From NCBI GenBank assembly GCA_963682175.1, contig OY821771.1, forward strand, positions 13,019,001 to 13,083,000: a stretch of DNA of 64,000 nt, given 5' to 3'. Below the pieces are notes generated by a model. The model was not told the DNA's origin. It was given only the letters and a program-made list of their open reading frames with translations, and did not search any database. A program made the translations under genes and the position numbers. This DNA comes from Triglochin maritima. Lineage: Eukaryota > Streptophyta > Magnoliopsida > Alismatales > Juncaginaceae. Below, piece after piece: positions 23,285 through 35,986 of this stretch. Each line of letters starts with the position of its first letter. Position 1 is the stretch's first letter.

Positions 23285-26200
23285 ATGACTCGAGGAGATA
23301 AACTCAATGAACGAAATTACGATCTGTGGCATCGTAAAATTGAGTATCTCTTAGAGGATCAGGACATGTTAGAAAATATAACCCAAACTATGTCTCCCCT
23401 GAGGAGGGGAACACTACGCAGCATCGCAGAAATATGGATGTCTATAATGCATGGAAAAAGAAAGACCGTATTGCTCGCATTACAATTCTGAGTTCGATGC
23501 GAGATGATCTGTTACTGCGGTTCGAAAAATTGCAAACTGCAAAGGCCTTGTGGGAAGCTGTGAAGTTTCAGTACGGAGTGACCTCCGTCACAAGGGCCCG
23601 CCAGCTTGGGCTCATGTTGGATGGGTATAAAATGCGCCAAGGTCACACGATGAGTCAGCATATTACCGCAATGTCAAACATGATAAACGAGCTGAGCGTT
23701 GCCGGTCGTGCTAAGACCGATGAGGAGCAAGTGTCTGCTCTCATCAGATCATTGCCTTCGAAGAGTTGGGAGCATATGAAGGTCCATCTGACTCATGTTG
23801 ATGACATCAGGACATTTGACTAGGCTGCAAAACACCTAGAGCTGGAGGAGGACCGCATGCTTGCGGAAGCCCCTCTAACTGAAGTGTTTGTTGCTCAAGC
23901 TGGCGCTCCTCGGAGGAGTGCAGGTTTTAAGCGCAAAAGAGATAGAGCTCATGGTTTTAAAGGCAAGAAGGGTGCAAATAAAAACAAAATAGAAAACAAA
24001 GCTGCAAAGAAACGACTGGACATTTTGCTCGTGAGTGCACTGAGCAAAAGGTAATTACTGTGTGTAATCCCTTGAATTGTAACGTGACTAGTTATGTGAT
24101 GCTCACTGATCACTCTCCTGTGTGGATTGTGGATTCAGGTGCCACGGACCACGTAACAAAGGATCATTCTGCCTTCATGGATTATCATCGTGTTCCAAGT
24201 GGGAGGCGAATAAACATGGCGAACAACACTAGCATTGAAGTTCTTGGAGTTGGCACATGCAAAGTGGTTTTGCGAAGTGGCCGGATCCTATTACTTCACG
24301 ACGTATTGTATGCACCAGCTATACATCGAAATATTATTTCTGTTGTTGTTTTCATGAGAAGTGGTTTTAAAGTTGTTTTTGAGAACAATGATATGGGTTT
24401 ATACCTTGCTAACATTTATTATGGACGTGCCTTTCTTTCAGACGGTTTTATTGTGTTGGACGCAATTTATGATTTCAATCATAACACTAGTGCCTTTATG
24501 AGTCAAAGTTCCATGAATAATGATTCAGTTATGTGGCATGCTAGACTAGGTCACATTGGTGTTGACCGGATGAACATGTTGGCAAAAGAGGGGGTATTAC
24601 GAGAATGCTCCAAATTTGAATTGCTGACCTGTGAATCTTGTCTAGCTGGAAAGGCAACTAGAAAACCGTTCGGAAAAGCCATTAGGGCTACTTCTCCTTT
24701 AGAACTAATTCACTCGGATATTTGTGGACCTTTGAATGTGCGTACTAGACATGGACAAAGTTACTTCATCACATTTATTGATGACTACACTAGATATGGT
24801 CATATTTATCTTATTTCTCACAAGTCAGAAGCTCTAGAATGCTTTAAGAAATTCATGAGCTTGGTAGAGAATCAATTGGATAATAAGATAAAAACTCTCA
24901 GAACGGACAGAGGTGGGGAGTATCTCTCCATAATGTTCAAGGAGTTATGTGATGAAAAGGGGATATCTAGACAACTCACTATGCCTTATACCCCTCAGCA
25001 AAATGGTGTTGCCGAGAGAAGGAATAGAACGTTGCTAGATATGGTTTGATCCATGATGGCGCATGCGAGCTTGCCAATTTAGTTTTGGGGAGATGCTCTA
25101 ATGACTGCTGCCTATATCCTCAATAGAGTTCCAACAAAATCGGTTCCCTCAACTCCATATGAGTTATGGACAGGACGGAAGCCTGATTTTAGTCTGCTGC
25201 ATCCTTGGGGATGCGCGACATACATTCATTCTACTAGTCACCGATATGGAAAACTAGGACCTAGAGGGAAAAAGTGTATCTTTGTAAAATACAGTAATCT
25301 CTCCAAAGGTTATGTTTTTATCGGGTTAGACGAGAATGAAAGGACGGAACTGGAGTCTAGGGATGCCACATTCTTGGAAAATGTTTTTCCAACTCTTGTT
25401 GGAGCTATCAAAGAGTCAGTGGACTTCTTTGAACAACAAGATGAGGACATTGCCACTCCACGGGACCACGATCTGGAAGTTGAACATGAGGTTCCACCAG
25501 TCAATCCTAGTGGGAGCAGCAATGCTGAGGATCCGATAGCTCTCACGGAGAATGAGCCATTAGATACCCATCTGTGTCGAAGTAAATGCGGGCTCTTTCC
25601 TCGTAGGCAGTTTCGCTTAGAGGAAGAGGCCCTCATGATAGCTCAAGAAGAAATTAATTATGAATCATCTGGGATGACAGTAATCGATGAGCAAGAACCG
25701 GAGACCTTGAAAGAGGCTTTGGAAGGTCGAAATGTGAAAGAGTGGTTAGAAGCTATAAAGGAAGAGTTGGAGCCGATGAAAGTTAATCGAGTCTGGGACT
25801 TGGTCGACTTACCGCCGAACCAAAAGGCCATTGGGCCCAAGTGGATCCTCAAGATTAAGAGGAAGGCGGATGGATCTATTGATAGATTCAATGCTAGACT
25901 GGTAGCTAAAGGCTACACCCAAAGAGAAGGCGTGAATTTTGAGGAAACTTTTTCACCCGTGGTTAGGTTTGCCTCATCCGCCTTCTACTAGCTATTGTAG
26001 CTCAGATGGACTTAGAGCTTTACCAAATGGATGTAAAGACTGCTTTTCTCAATGGAGAACTTGAGGAGGAGATCTATATGGATCAACCTCAAGGTTTTGA
26101 AGTCAAAGGACAAGAGCGCAAAGTGTGCAAGCTCAATAAGTCCTTGTATGGCTTAAAACAAGCGTCTAGACAGTGGAACATTCGCTTCCATCAAGCTATA

Positions 26201-27251
26201 TCAGAGAATGTGTTCTCTATGCTTGAGGAAGATCATTGTGTGTACGTTGAGAGATCCAATGGTAAATTTGTCATTCTGACCTTGTATGTTGATGACATAC
26301 TCATGGCTGGCAATAGCAAAGAGTTGCTGAAATCCACTAAAGAGTGATTGTTCTCCACGTTTGATATGAAGGACATGGGTGAAACTAGCTACGTCATTGT
26401 TGTCAAGATAGTTAGAAATAAGTCCATGAGACTTCTGGGATTGTTTCAAGAGACTTATATTAACAACATCTTGAAGAAATACCATATGGACAATGCAAAC
26501 CAATCGACACTCCTGTTGAGAAGGGTTTGCACTTGAGCCTTGATAAGCATCCTGAGACTCCTGAAGAGAAGGCCAAAATGAGCAAGGTTCCATACTCCAA
26601 TGCTGTGGGAAGCCTTATGTACGCTATGATGTATACTAGGCTAGACATTTGTTAGGCATAGTTTGTCAATGTCAGTCTAGCCCAAGCATGGAGCACTGAA
26701 AGGCAGTCAAGAGAATCATGAGATACCTCAGAGGAACGTGTAACTACATGCTATGTTACCAAGCATCAGATCTCCGCCTGATTGGCTATAGTGATGTCGA
26801 TTGGGCTGGAGACATTGATGAAAGGAAGTCTACATCTGGTTATGCTTTCTTGCTGGCTAATGGGGCCATCTCATGGTCCAGCAAGAAGCAAACCTGTATA
26901 GCTCTGTCGACTATGGAAGCAGAGTATGTTGCATGCTCTGCAGCAGTACAGGAGGCAGTTTGGTTGAGGAGGTTCTTACAACATACTGGGCTAGTAGAGA
27001 CATCGGATGAGCCTGTTGTTGTCTATTGTGACAGCATGGCTGCCATTTGTTATGTGAAAGACCCCAAATATCATGGAAAGACCAAACATATACAGGTTAG
27101 GTATCATTTTGTGAAGGACATCATAGCGAGAAAGGAAGTTGTGTTAAGACATGTGTCTACTAGTCTTATGGTAGCTGACCCTCTTACAAAGGCTATAACA
27201 AAGGACTCGTTTGTGTCTCATGTGAAGTCCTTAGGCTTACGCAGATTTTGA
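23285..27251 (+). pseudogene. gag-pol of Ty1/copia element D, degenerate
   Basis: Gag starts at ATG 23285 (MTRGDKLNERNYDLWHRKIE) and runs through a UBN2-like region. A CCHC remnant lies at about 24003-24038, where the second Cys is lost (CKETTGHFAREC). The protease motif WIVDSGATDHV is at 24121. Integrase has HARLGHIGVDRM near 24538, SDICGP near 24715, RTDRGGEY near 24900 and NGVAERRNRT near 25003. RT has GPKWILKIKRKADGSIDRFN near 25837 and YVDDILMA near 26287. RNase H has GYSDVDWAGD near 26782 and ends at 27251. Disruptions include a frameshift near 23400-23430 and stops at 23821, 25047, about 25080, 25989 and 26345, several at former Trp codons. Confidence 0.92.
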
Positions 27252-28504
27252 TGCATTGACATGTCTAACTTCCTTTTATGAGTGATTGTGTTTTCCTTTC
27301 GGCTATATCTGTTTGGTTGATGTAGTTGTTCTAGCATAAAATATTACTCTATCAATAGGCTGAAGAATGCTCACTTACACGAGCATTCGCCTCTGGCGCT
27401 TTTGATAGCGAGCAGAGATGAGACTGATCATGAGGAGATCTTGTATGATAGATCCAGAGCAGTTCATGATAGGACAGTCGCCTTGATTAGGAATCAAGAT
27501 GAGATCCTCTATGTTGGTGAGGATTGACATGAATGTTCCCACGATTCATGTGACCTATAGAAGCCAAGTGCGAGCATCACATGTGGTGCCAGGTGGCACC
27601 TGTGTGGTGTTAAGGTGACAATGATGAAGTTCGGGTCAGGCGCAGAGGGGGTGCGACTGGGCTAAGACTTCTATGGTGTTGAGAGACAGACATACTGTTG
27701 TGTACAATATGATCCACCATAACATGTTTGTCATACAACATGTGCTGAGCAACCATTTGGAAGTGAAAGGATGGATCCCTGCTCCTTCACTGTGTGAGTC
27801 CAAGACTTGATTGTCATTAGTTGCCATCAGTGACCTTCGACGACACCATGAAGCAAAGAGTTGATATAGCTACTTTGGGATGTTATCTATGACCATGAGA
27901 GATTCGGTCTAAAGAGGCATCTTCGGGAAAGAAGTCAACTCTGAGTGTAATGGTGGTCTGGGCGAAGGGAAAGGTTTGACTCGACTGCACTAAAAGTATT
28001 TGCTGGGCCCAACTGTATTGGATACAGTAGCAAGTACCTTGAGGACAAGAAGGTATTCTCTCTGAGGGATTGAGATACCGTTCATGTTAAGTGAGTTTCT
28101 GAGTAAACCTGGGGAACTGTGATGTGCATTTTGACTGCTTATTTGTAGTTTTATGAGGATGTTGTTATTCTGGCCTTCTAGTAAGCTTTCTAGTTTGAGA
28201 CTCCTAAATTGCAGGTGCATCACCGGTCGCATGACCCATTTGTCTGTATGATCGGAAGAGTACATGTGTCGAGGACACAGATGGTCGTGTATCGGGGATA
28301 CATGATCAGAGACTTGCGTATTGTGGATGTGTACTTGGAGAGAGGAGTAGTTGTATGTATCAGGGATATATACATGTGTCGGGGACACATAAAGAGGTGA
28401 CATATTGCCATTGTGTGATTGTATGTATCAGGGATATATGCATATGTGTCAGGGACACAAAAGCAGATGACATGTTGTTATCGTGCTGTTGTGCAAGTGG
28501 GAGA
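27252..28504 (+). other. 3' non-coding region of element D
   Basis: About 1.25 kb between the RNase H stop and the 3' LTR. No credible ORF. Near its end (28266-28458) it carries the alternating palindromes listed separately, then a short purine tract CAAGTGGGAGA (28494-28504) as polypurine tract. Confidence 0.6.
28266..28458. repeat. Alternating short palindromes GTGTC-RGG-GACAC and GTATC-RGG-GATAY
   Basis: Five stem-loops in order: GTGTCGAGGACAC (28266), GTATCGGGGATAC (28289), GTATCAGGGATAT (28357), GTGTCGGGGACAC (28376), then GTATCAGGGATAT (28425) and GTGTCAGGGACAC (28446), six sites counting the last pair separately. Each has 4-5 bp arms around a G-rich 3-nt loop. The last two pairs are near-direct repeats 68-70 bp apart. 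Confidence 0.85.
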
Positions 28505-28887
28505 TATTGGATTAATCTAGGATTAATAAGATATTTGCCCAAAGCACTGACACATGGTGCGTCCCTATTGAACTACACATTTAAAGGTTTAGGGTGGAGT
28601 CATCTATATAAGGAGGGGAGCCTCCCATTGGATAAAAAAACAAGTGTGCAAACCCTAGCCTCCACCCACCCTAGCCGCCACCTTCTCTCTCTCCCATTTC
28701 GTTCCTTCACCTCCACCAAGCTCATTCCGTGGACTCTTGGGTTGTGGACTCACGCTCCTTCTCCAAGAGAGTAGGAGACCGACCGATGAAAATGATTCCG
28801 TAAGGTGACCTCCAATCTTCCTTTCGCTGCCACATGTTCTCTCCAAGAAAGGTACTCCTGAACCTGTAGAATCGTCGTTTGCTAACA
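28505..28887 (+). repeat. 3' LTR of element D
   Basis: 383 bp, partner of 20689-21071, with TATA box CTATATAAGG at 28604-28613 and ending GCTAACA before the target duplication TATAT. Confidence 0.92.
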
Positions 28888-28892
28888 TATAT

Positions 28893-30329
28893 ATCATTTT
28901 CTCTTTTTACTCCTTTCTTTTTTTGAGTTATCAACTCCTGAACTTATTACTGAAATCAAAATCATAATTTTTTTCCCATCCTGATGATTTTTAAATGGAT
29001 CAAAAAAAATAAAATCATAACATTTTTGTATGGAGATAATGCTGTGTTTTGATCTTCCTTTCATTTAGCCTTTTCTTTCCATACACAGGAGGCGTGTGTT
29101 ATCGAGGCCTTTGTGTTGAGACAGTTGCTTAGCAAAACTGGTATGTTTATTCTTCTCCCGAAATGTGATATTTTTGGTCGCTAAACAATTCAACACCATT
29201 TTTTATGTCTGGATTTCCACACCAAGTGTTTTCGTTACCCGCTCACCAACCGCTCAATTGATTGCCGCAATGATTCTTTGGCTATGTTTTTTTATTTTTT
29301 TGCAACTACTTACTCACCAACTGCTAAATTGATTGACACAACGCCGTCTTGCCTACATATTTTTTATTTTGTACAACTTCAATTTCCCCAACTGCTTATT
29401 GGCTCCTCAATATATACATTGTTCTTAATTGCCTTGTACTCAAATATATGGTTTGGTAGTAAACCTTTTATGTTGCTGGTTGCAACGGCCAATGTGGCAT
29501 TGGTACGGCGAATGAGGAGGATCTTAAGACGCGTACCGTAGGCAATTACTTTTAATGTGATTGCACCCATCAAGAACCCTACTGGGAGCAATGAGACTGA
29601 GGCCAAGTTGAAGAAGATCTTGGAGGCATATGACTTGAGATGAGATTCCTTTTGTGAGCCTTTTGTGATGTTCTCCGAGGCACTTCATCTTTCTTTTTTT
29701 TGGATTTTTGGCTTCGGAATTTATTTTTTATGTGCTTTCCAAGAGTTTTTGGTTTGAAGATTGGATATCTACATGTTTTGTCTTCGAAATTAATGATTTC
29801 TTTATGTACATGCATTTTAATTTTTTTTGTTGTTTTTTTGACTTAAAGGTCAGATTCTTACGTCTGTTTGTTGGTTTAAAGGCTCGAATTTGTGGTTACC
29901 TTTGGTTGCAATTACTCACCATAGAAGCATCCTTATTAATACGATGGATTGTTGTCTTCCACCCGCGATGCACTCAAATTTAAACGTCTAAAGTTCCGAC
30001 GAGCACAAGGAGTAAGCGCTCCCTCACAAGTGTAGTTCGGTGTTGTAATTTTTTTCCACTACAAACCCATCGTTTTGTTCTCTAAACCTATGTAGTTGTT
30101 TTTTTCTTTACTACTTTCAAATAGTTGTTTTTTTATTTACTAATTTCATGTTTATCCTTTATGGTGAACGTTGTGTGGTCTTTTTCTTTATGGAAATTTT
30201 TCCAAAATCGTATTTTTTTTTAAAAAAAATTGCCAAAAAACCCCCCTTAAAAGTATTTTTCACACTAGACTTGCTGCCACCACGTGATGACACGCGGCGG
30301 CGACGGGTTTGTTTTTTAGTGTATACGGA
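28893..30329. other. Non-coding interval, possible exon scraps
   Basis: T-rich sequence with no recognised gene. Words resembling exon borders occur (ACACAG near 29089, CTG|GTATG near 29140). A short open stretch near 29560-29640 ends TGSNETEAKLKKILEAYDLR followed by a stop; I do not recognise it. Following it, 29720-29815 is an inverted relative of 10430-10530. It also contains two diverged copies of a ~35-bp segment (CTCACCAACYGCT..ATTGATTG, 29240 and 29312). Confidence 0.35.
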
Positions 30330-30541
30330 ACTCGGAATCACCAGTGCCGAGTTCATTTTGGTTTTTATTGTGCGAGTACCTGTCATATTTCTGTTGAAGT
30401 GATTTGCCAGAAGAACAATATTTCAAATAGAACTCGACAACATAAGTGCCGATTTCTCTCAAATAGAACTTGGCGCTAGTGATACCGAGTTCTCTCAAGC
30501 AGAACTCGGCAGCACCAGTGCCGTGTTCTATTGAAGAGAAA
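30330..30541. repeat. 36-bp palindromic tandem repeat beside MULE
   Basis: Copies at 30330, 30430, 30466 and 30502 of an imperfect palindrome with arms GAACTCGGCA and TGCCGAGTTC. The last three are in register at 36 bp. It sits about 350 bp beyond the 3' end of the MULE transposase frame, so it may be subterminal sequence of that element. Confidence 0.75.
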
Positions 30542-30890
30542 TCGGGATATTCATTTAATTTAAGAACTCGACAATTTCATTTCATGTTTAAAAACTTTTT
30601 GACAACAAAGACAATCATTCTAATTACAAAAAATTCAACAACAAACACAATTTAAGTGTTGCAAATCAAATAGGAGAGGAATTGGAACAATAAGAAATCT
30701 GAGGCATAACGAAATACTTTATATTAATTCAAGTCTTACACCACATCAATTCAACTCTTACATTTAATCAACCAGTCAACTCTTACATTTAATTAACCAA
30801 TGATGCTCTTACATTTAATCAACCATTCAAGTCTTACACTTATCTGAAATCCTATATATTAGTAACGTAGTCATTTTTTAAACAATTTCA

Positions 30891-33462
30891 CTATATAGGT
30901 TCCTTGCATCGTTTTCTATTATTCCCCAAACCGTCGCATCTCCCACATTGTACCGTTCTTCCAGAGTGCTCGTTCATCTCGCTTCGGATTCGCGTTGATT
31001 TTGGACGACCAAGATGTCTTTTGGTTTGGGGAGGCTTCATTGTGATGTTGTCACGATCTGGCCAATACCTCACATCAGGAATTGGGATAAATATCGCTTT
31101 GTACGTCTGTCTATACATTTGAACCTCATAATATGTGGAGACCAAATGTGAAGTGCTTAAATTTGCATGTCTGCCGCTGCAAACTGCTAGTACATGTGAA
31201 CAGGGGACGTGCAATGCAATTATGTATCCACAAGTGCAAGTAATAACTCCTTCAAATTTCACAAGGTATTTTTTGTGGTCATTGACTTCAACCTGATACA
31301 TCAGCTGGTGGTATTGAGTTACTGCATGTGTTCTGGCCAGATTGTTATTTGCCGTCACCACGGTATGGACTGTCGGTACATATGTTTCATTCCATGCCTC
31401 AGCGACGTCCCTTCTTTTAGCAAAGAATTTGTTCAAACGGAGAAATGTCATCAAAATCATGGTCGTAATTGGCATACTGCGTGCCCCTTGTATGACATTG
31501 TTGAAGCTTTCTGACATGTTTGTTGTCATACATCCGAAACGTCGACCCCCATCATGACAACAAGTCCATCTTTCCAACGGACCTTGATGCTGAATCCACT
31601 CCTATACCGGTTTATGATCCTCTGCAATAGCCTTCATTAGCTCTTCAAATTTCATAACGGAATGAGTTTTACCTGCTTCGTAAAACTTGATTTGTGTCCC
31701 AATCTTTCGTTGTAATTTTTGATGTTTAGAAAGATTTGCTTTCATGTGTTGAAGACAGAATCAATTTACATGTGCCTCTGAAGGTGGAAATGTGGATCGC
31801 ACACAAGCGTTTATTCCAGAGAATCTGTCAGTGATAATACACAAATCACGTCGCATGGTCACTCTACTTGCTAGCAATTGATGGAATTACGTCCATGACT
31901 CATGTCTTCTCGCTCTCTACAACAGCAAATGCTAGAGTAAAAATTCTCTTGTTTGCATCCGTACCCACAACAATTAACAATAAACCTCTATATTTGCTAT
32001 AGAGGTGCGTTCCATCCACACTGACAACGGGTCTGCAATATTGAAACCAACTAATTGAAGGCCCAAACCCCCAAAACACACGCTTGAACATCTCGTCTAG
32101 ATTTACATGTACGGTCTCTATTTTGACAACAGAGCCTTCATTGTTCTGACAGAGAACTATGAGGAACTTTCGTAGATCCCTAAAACTGTATTCTTCAGAA
32201 CCATAAATTCTTTTTAAATGCTTTTTACCTGGCATGTTATGCTTCAGCGTAATCGATTACAAGTGAGTATTTGGTCTTCACCCTTTCCATTATTTCAGCA
32301 GGAGTAATTGTGAAGTGAGTTCTAACATAAGGCATTATCAAGTTGTAAACAAAATTATTACTACATTGTTTGTTGTCGTTCAACAACATTGGATTGGAAC
32401 AGTGTGCTCGGCGTCGTACGTTTTAACTTGAAAATATCTACAGCCTTTTGGGACAGACGCATGTAGATGTCATTTGCAGTTATCCTCATCACGACGAAGA
32501 TAATGAATAGTGTACCGTTTCGTTGAAGAAACCACAATTGAATACTGTAATTTTTTTTAATGTGCACAACTACAGAGTGTGAACCAAATCATCTTTCGTT
32601 GGAATTATTCGTTTATCCCAAAAAAGACAACCATCTTCCGTACGCCAATCACTTCGTTCCAAATTGTTTGCAGCATCGAAGAATGAGTGTTCAATTACAG
32701 AATTCTCTATCTTATTGTCGTTCTCGAAGATATCGGGAAGTTCATTATGAGTTGGAACCATGTCGTTGTTAGCAACTACATCATCAACAACGTCGTCGTC
32801 TTCACAGTTTATGGATTGGATCATCGCATATATGACATCCTGCGTCTCCGGTACGACTTCATTAGCAGAAACACCTTCAGGTTCTTCTTCTACAGCGAAT
32901 GGTGTACTGTAATCCCCTAATTGTCATCATCTTCAATGCTATGCATCTCTTCCATGCATTCTGGTCAACTAAAATGAATTGGGTCACCAGCTGACAAATC
33001 AAACCCAAGGGAGGGATATGAGGCAGACGGTCCAGCCCTGCCAGCAAACGCATCATGATTGTAATGCATGATTTCAAATTGCAACAAACTAGGATAAGGA
33101 TTTTCACTGCTGGAAGGAATGTCACATGCATTTTCTAGCCATTCATTGCCTGTTTGAAAGTTCTGCGACTGCAAAAATGGAATTTGCTGGTATGTCGGAA
33201 CTTCGGTTGTAGGATTTAGACTTATATTCTAATCTATTCCTCAATCCTAACCGGTTGACCTTACTGTACAATATTCCGGTGAATGAGTGTTGGTTGTCAG
33301 CGTAGGGTCGGACACTTTAGGTTCAGCTTCCACATACACTCCTACCACAAACATTCGTTTAAAAAAACGCATCATTCCATAAACCAACTTGTCATTGGTT
33401 AATGGAGTGTATGTCCAATCATTGTTTAATGTCAATTTTGCCATCAACTTGACATCAAACAT
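30891..33462 (-). pseudogene. Mutator-like (MULE/MuDR) transposase, degenerate
   Basis: Read on minus. N-terminal zone at 33462-32570, including FWDKRIIPTKDDLVHTL near 32600. Then GSEEYSFRDLRKFL near 32190 and the DDE core FQYCRPVVSVDGTHLYSKYRG (first Asp) at ~32045-31985, followed by VGTDANKRIFTLAFAVVES. DLCIITDRFSGIN (second Asp) is near 31845, and FGCMTTNMSESFNNV near 31535. The SWIM-type zinc finger CTCGYIIALHVPCSHVLAVC lies near 31250-31190. The tail YWPDRDNITMKPPQTKRHLGRPK and a Cys-rich CGRCDGLGNNRKRC end at 30891. Stops and frameshifts break the N-terminal half and the middle (for example near 31605, 31760 and 31900). The last 228 codons (31577-30891) are open. Confidence 0.9.
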
Positions 33463-34640
33463 ATTGTCTGGATAACAAATTCAAATCTCATGACATCCAT
33501 TAAATCCCCATATTTTATGTTTAACGGAACAACTACCAATTTGCGGTCAGATCCTATATACTCTGCCACATCTCCATTACATTCTAATTAGACATTACCA
33601 ACAAGGATCCTTCATCATCTTTATCAATTCCTAACATATATTAATTAAATTTGAAAATGTGTTCAAGTGAGATGGTTGTTATTCTACTACTAATTAATTA
33701 AAATTTTCAAAGTACTCAAATATTTTAGAAATTACCTCAATCGAGTGTAGTAGCAAACGAATGTAAACGTCGAGTAATGAGTGTAGTGTTAAAATAACCT
33801 ACAATAAACAACGTTACGAATAATTTTAGAATTTATTTGAAAATTTGACAAAATCTCTCATATATTTTCAAATTCGTAAATTTTAAACCTGCACTGTAGA
33901 ACGAACTGACAATACTACAAATAACATCCTCAAATTCCAAACATCTACATAACGACGTATTTCACAACTTCAAACGATACATTCAAACAACATGCAAATC
34001 ACCACATATTTAATGGACATATTTCTCAACTTCAAAACATTTTTTTTCATTAAAACCCGCATACATTCATTACTCTATTTTTAAGATTACAAATATCAGA
34101 CTTAAATTCCTACATACATTCAAAGTCACGTACATTCAAACCCAAATAAATCATTTTTAAGTTTACATTCATTAAAACTAACATACATTCAAACCAAAAT
34201 AACAACAACAAATCTAATTTCAATCACAACAATCAAACTTAAATTCAACTATTTTTAATATTACTACTGTAGACCTACAATCAACAAAAATGAAATCAAT
34301 AATCAACTAAGAAACAAGAAATAAATAGTTTGGCCTAAGAACCAAAAATCGAAATCGAGTTTGCAACAAAAAAGGTTCGTAAACCAACAAAAACATTACA
34401 ATCATACCTAAAACAACAATGCATATCATCCTAATACATAAAAAAGAAAATGGTGGAAAATGAAAAAATCGAAACCCTAACCTCCAAATCGCGAGAAAGA
34501 CGGGCTTAGAAGAATATGGTGGAAGCGGAGCAAAAGAGAAAAAACAGAGGAGCCCAAAGGAACCTATAGAAAAAAGGGTAAAAGTTAAAGGACAATTACA
34601 GGTTGGCTGTCCACTTAGGGGGACGAGGCCTGATGTTGAC
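33463..34640. other. AT-rich interval between MULE transposase and Ulp1 fragment
   Basis: No gene seen. 33950-34260 is rich in ACATTCAAAC/ACATACATTC words. Confidence 0.4.
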
Positions 34641-35340
34641 ATGGCTGCATTAGGGACGTTGTCAGTTGATGAGGTCAACATGTTATTGAACTTGACCACG
34701 CCCAGCAAGGACCAGAGAGAGGTGATCTGGAGAGGGGACATGTGTAGTCTAACACGTAGTGACCTGAAGGAACTTATAACGCCTGGGATGGATATGGGCA
34801 ACCAAACTATTGAAGCTATGATTTCTGTTCTCTAAGGAAGACGCCCAACACAAAAGGTTATATGCATATCAACATTCGAGTCAGGGTGAATTGTGGGTGG
34901 CCAAGGCAGAGAAATTAAAGATTTTATCCTCCTAAAAATAAATGGTTTGTCCCCGAGAGAGACCTTAATCGCACAACCATGCTGGTCTGCAGGTCATTGG
35001 ACTCTGGTGGTTGTCCACGGGCCGTCCGCGGAGATCCTGCAGTTCAACAGTATCTCTAGGGAGCTAGATCGAGGTGAAGATCCAAACCAGATGGTAGGAA
35101 CACATGAATGCGCAGCAGCAGAGGTGGCTAAATACTGGAGGGACATATTGAAGGTTGACTGGCCATTGAGAATCCTCAGGAAGAATAGCCAACGACAACC
35201 ACCGGGGAGCAACGATTGTGGTGCCTATGTTTTATACTGAATAAGGTGCCTAATGCTAAAGCTTGACCCGACGAAGGAGAAGGACCCCAATAGCATTCGC
35301 TGTATCAGAGGCAAATTGGCGGTCTGCTTACTTAGGGACC
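34641..35340 (+). pseudogene. Ulp1-like C48 cysteine peptidase fragment, probably MULE-captured
   Basis: From ATG 34641 the reading runs through WRGDMCSLTRSDLKELITP, then stops and shifts near 34835. It resumes 34893-35240 with SAGHWTLVVVHG (catalytic His) near 34990 and PPGSNDCGAYVLY (Gln/Cys region) near 35203-35238. It continues after a stop as a C-terminal relic with RCIRGKLAVCLLRDHRL to about 35345. Ulp1 peptidases cleave SUMO-type modifiers, and plant MULEs are known to carry Ulp1-like sequences. It lies beside a MULE transposase in opposite orientation, which supports capture. Two or more breaks make it a pseudogene. Confidence 0.8.
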
Positions 35341-35459
35341 ACCGTTTGTGTGTACAAATCTGAAGACCAAATTTTAGACTACTTTCTTATTTATATGTAC
35401 AAATTACAAACACTGTTTTTTCTTTTTTTCCCGTACAATTTACCAACATTTTATTCATA

Positions 35460-35690
35460 GAAATTACGTAAACCGGACAAACTAGAACCTTAATCTGGAC
35501 ATACCCACAACATAATCTGGACAACATAACCTGACAGACACAAATTAAACTGGACACCTTAATTTGGATAGACACACAACATAAACGGGAAAGACCCAGA
35601 ACGTAAACCGAACAACCTAGAACCTTAATCTGGACAGACCCACAACATAATCTGGACAAACACTCAACTTAAACCTGACAGACACAACTT
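35460..35690. repeat. GGACAGAC minisatellite, block 1
   Basis: Degenerate ~20-24 bp repeats around CTTAATCTGGACAGACACACAA. The same family as blocks at 36180-36610 and 38090-38745. Confidence 0.85.
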
Positions 35691-35986
35691 AAACTGAGTC
35701 CCTGAGTCCTTTACACTCTGGTCGGGTTTATCCACCGGTGGTACCGGTTTTCCATCGTCCCAGACGAAGTAACGACAGTGACGGATTGGCTCCGAGGAGC
35801 CACAGACGTAGAACTTCTTGCCAATCTTGTTTGGAGTGTTGGACCACAACTCTGTTGCCTTCAGCCCGCACCTACAGGTGCGATAGGGCACTCCCGGTAT
35901 AGGGGACAATCTCCCCATGTTGGTCCACCAACGATGTGTTCACCTTCATTAGATGAGTAGTCTGAGTCATTGTGTTGGAAGGCCAT
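35664..35986 (-). pseudogene. GRF-type zinc-finger ORF (broken by one indel)
   Basis: On minus, MAFQHNDSDYSSNEG starts at 35986. A one-base frame change near 35910 leads into PYRTCRCGLKATELWS and KKFYVCGSSEPIRHCRYFVWDD, giving the C-x-C, Cys, Cys arrangement of the GRF zinc finger (CxCG...FYxC...CxYFxWxD). Small GRF-finger proteins of this kind are common in plants, often near transposons. They are thought to bind nucleic acid. It sits between minisatellite blocks 1 and 2; block 1 appears to overlap its C-terminal end. Function in this context is unknown. Confidence 0.75.

Larger units (their letters stand above)
20689..28887 (+). mobile_element. Complete Ty1/copia LTR retrotransposon D, degenerate
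   Basis: An 8.2-kb element bounded by the 5-bp duplication TATAT (20684-20688 and 28888-28892). The LTRs are 383 bp (20689-21071, 28505-28887) and differ at about 22 positions (around 6 percent). Their termini are TA...CA rather than TG...CA. PBS, a 2.2-kb leader, gag, protease, integrase, RT and RNase H follow in the Ty1/copia order. A ~1.25-kb non-coding region with alternating palindromes precedes the 3' LTR. The internal frame carries many stops, so the element cannot be autonomous. Confidence 0.92.

Noticed and set aside
34307..34801. 164-codon minus-strand frame opposite the Ulp1 fragment
   Set aside because: Hydrophobic, low-complexity reading antisense to the Ulp1-like N-terminus; no family resemblance.
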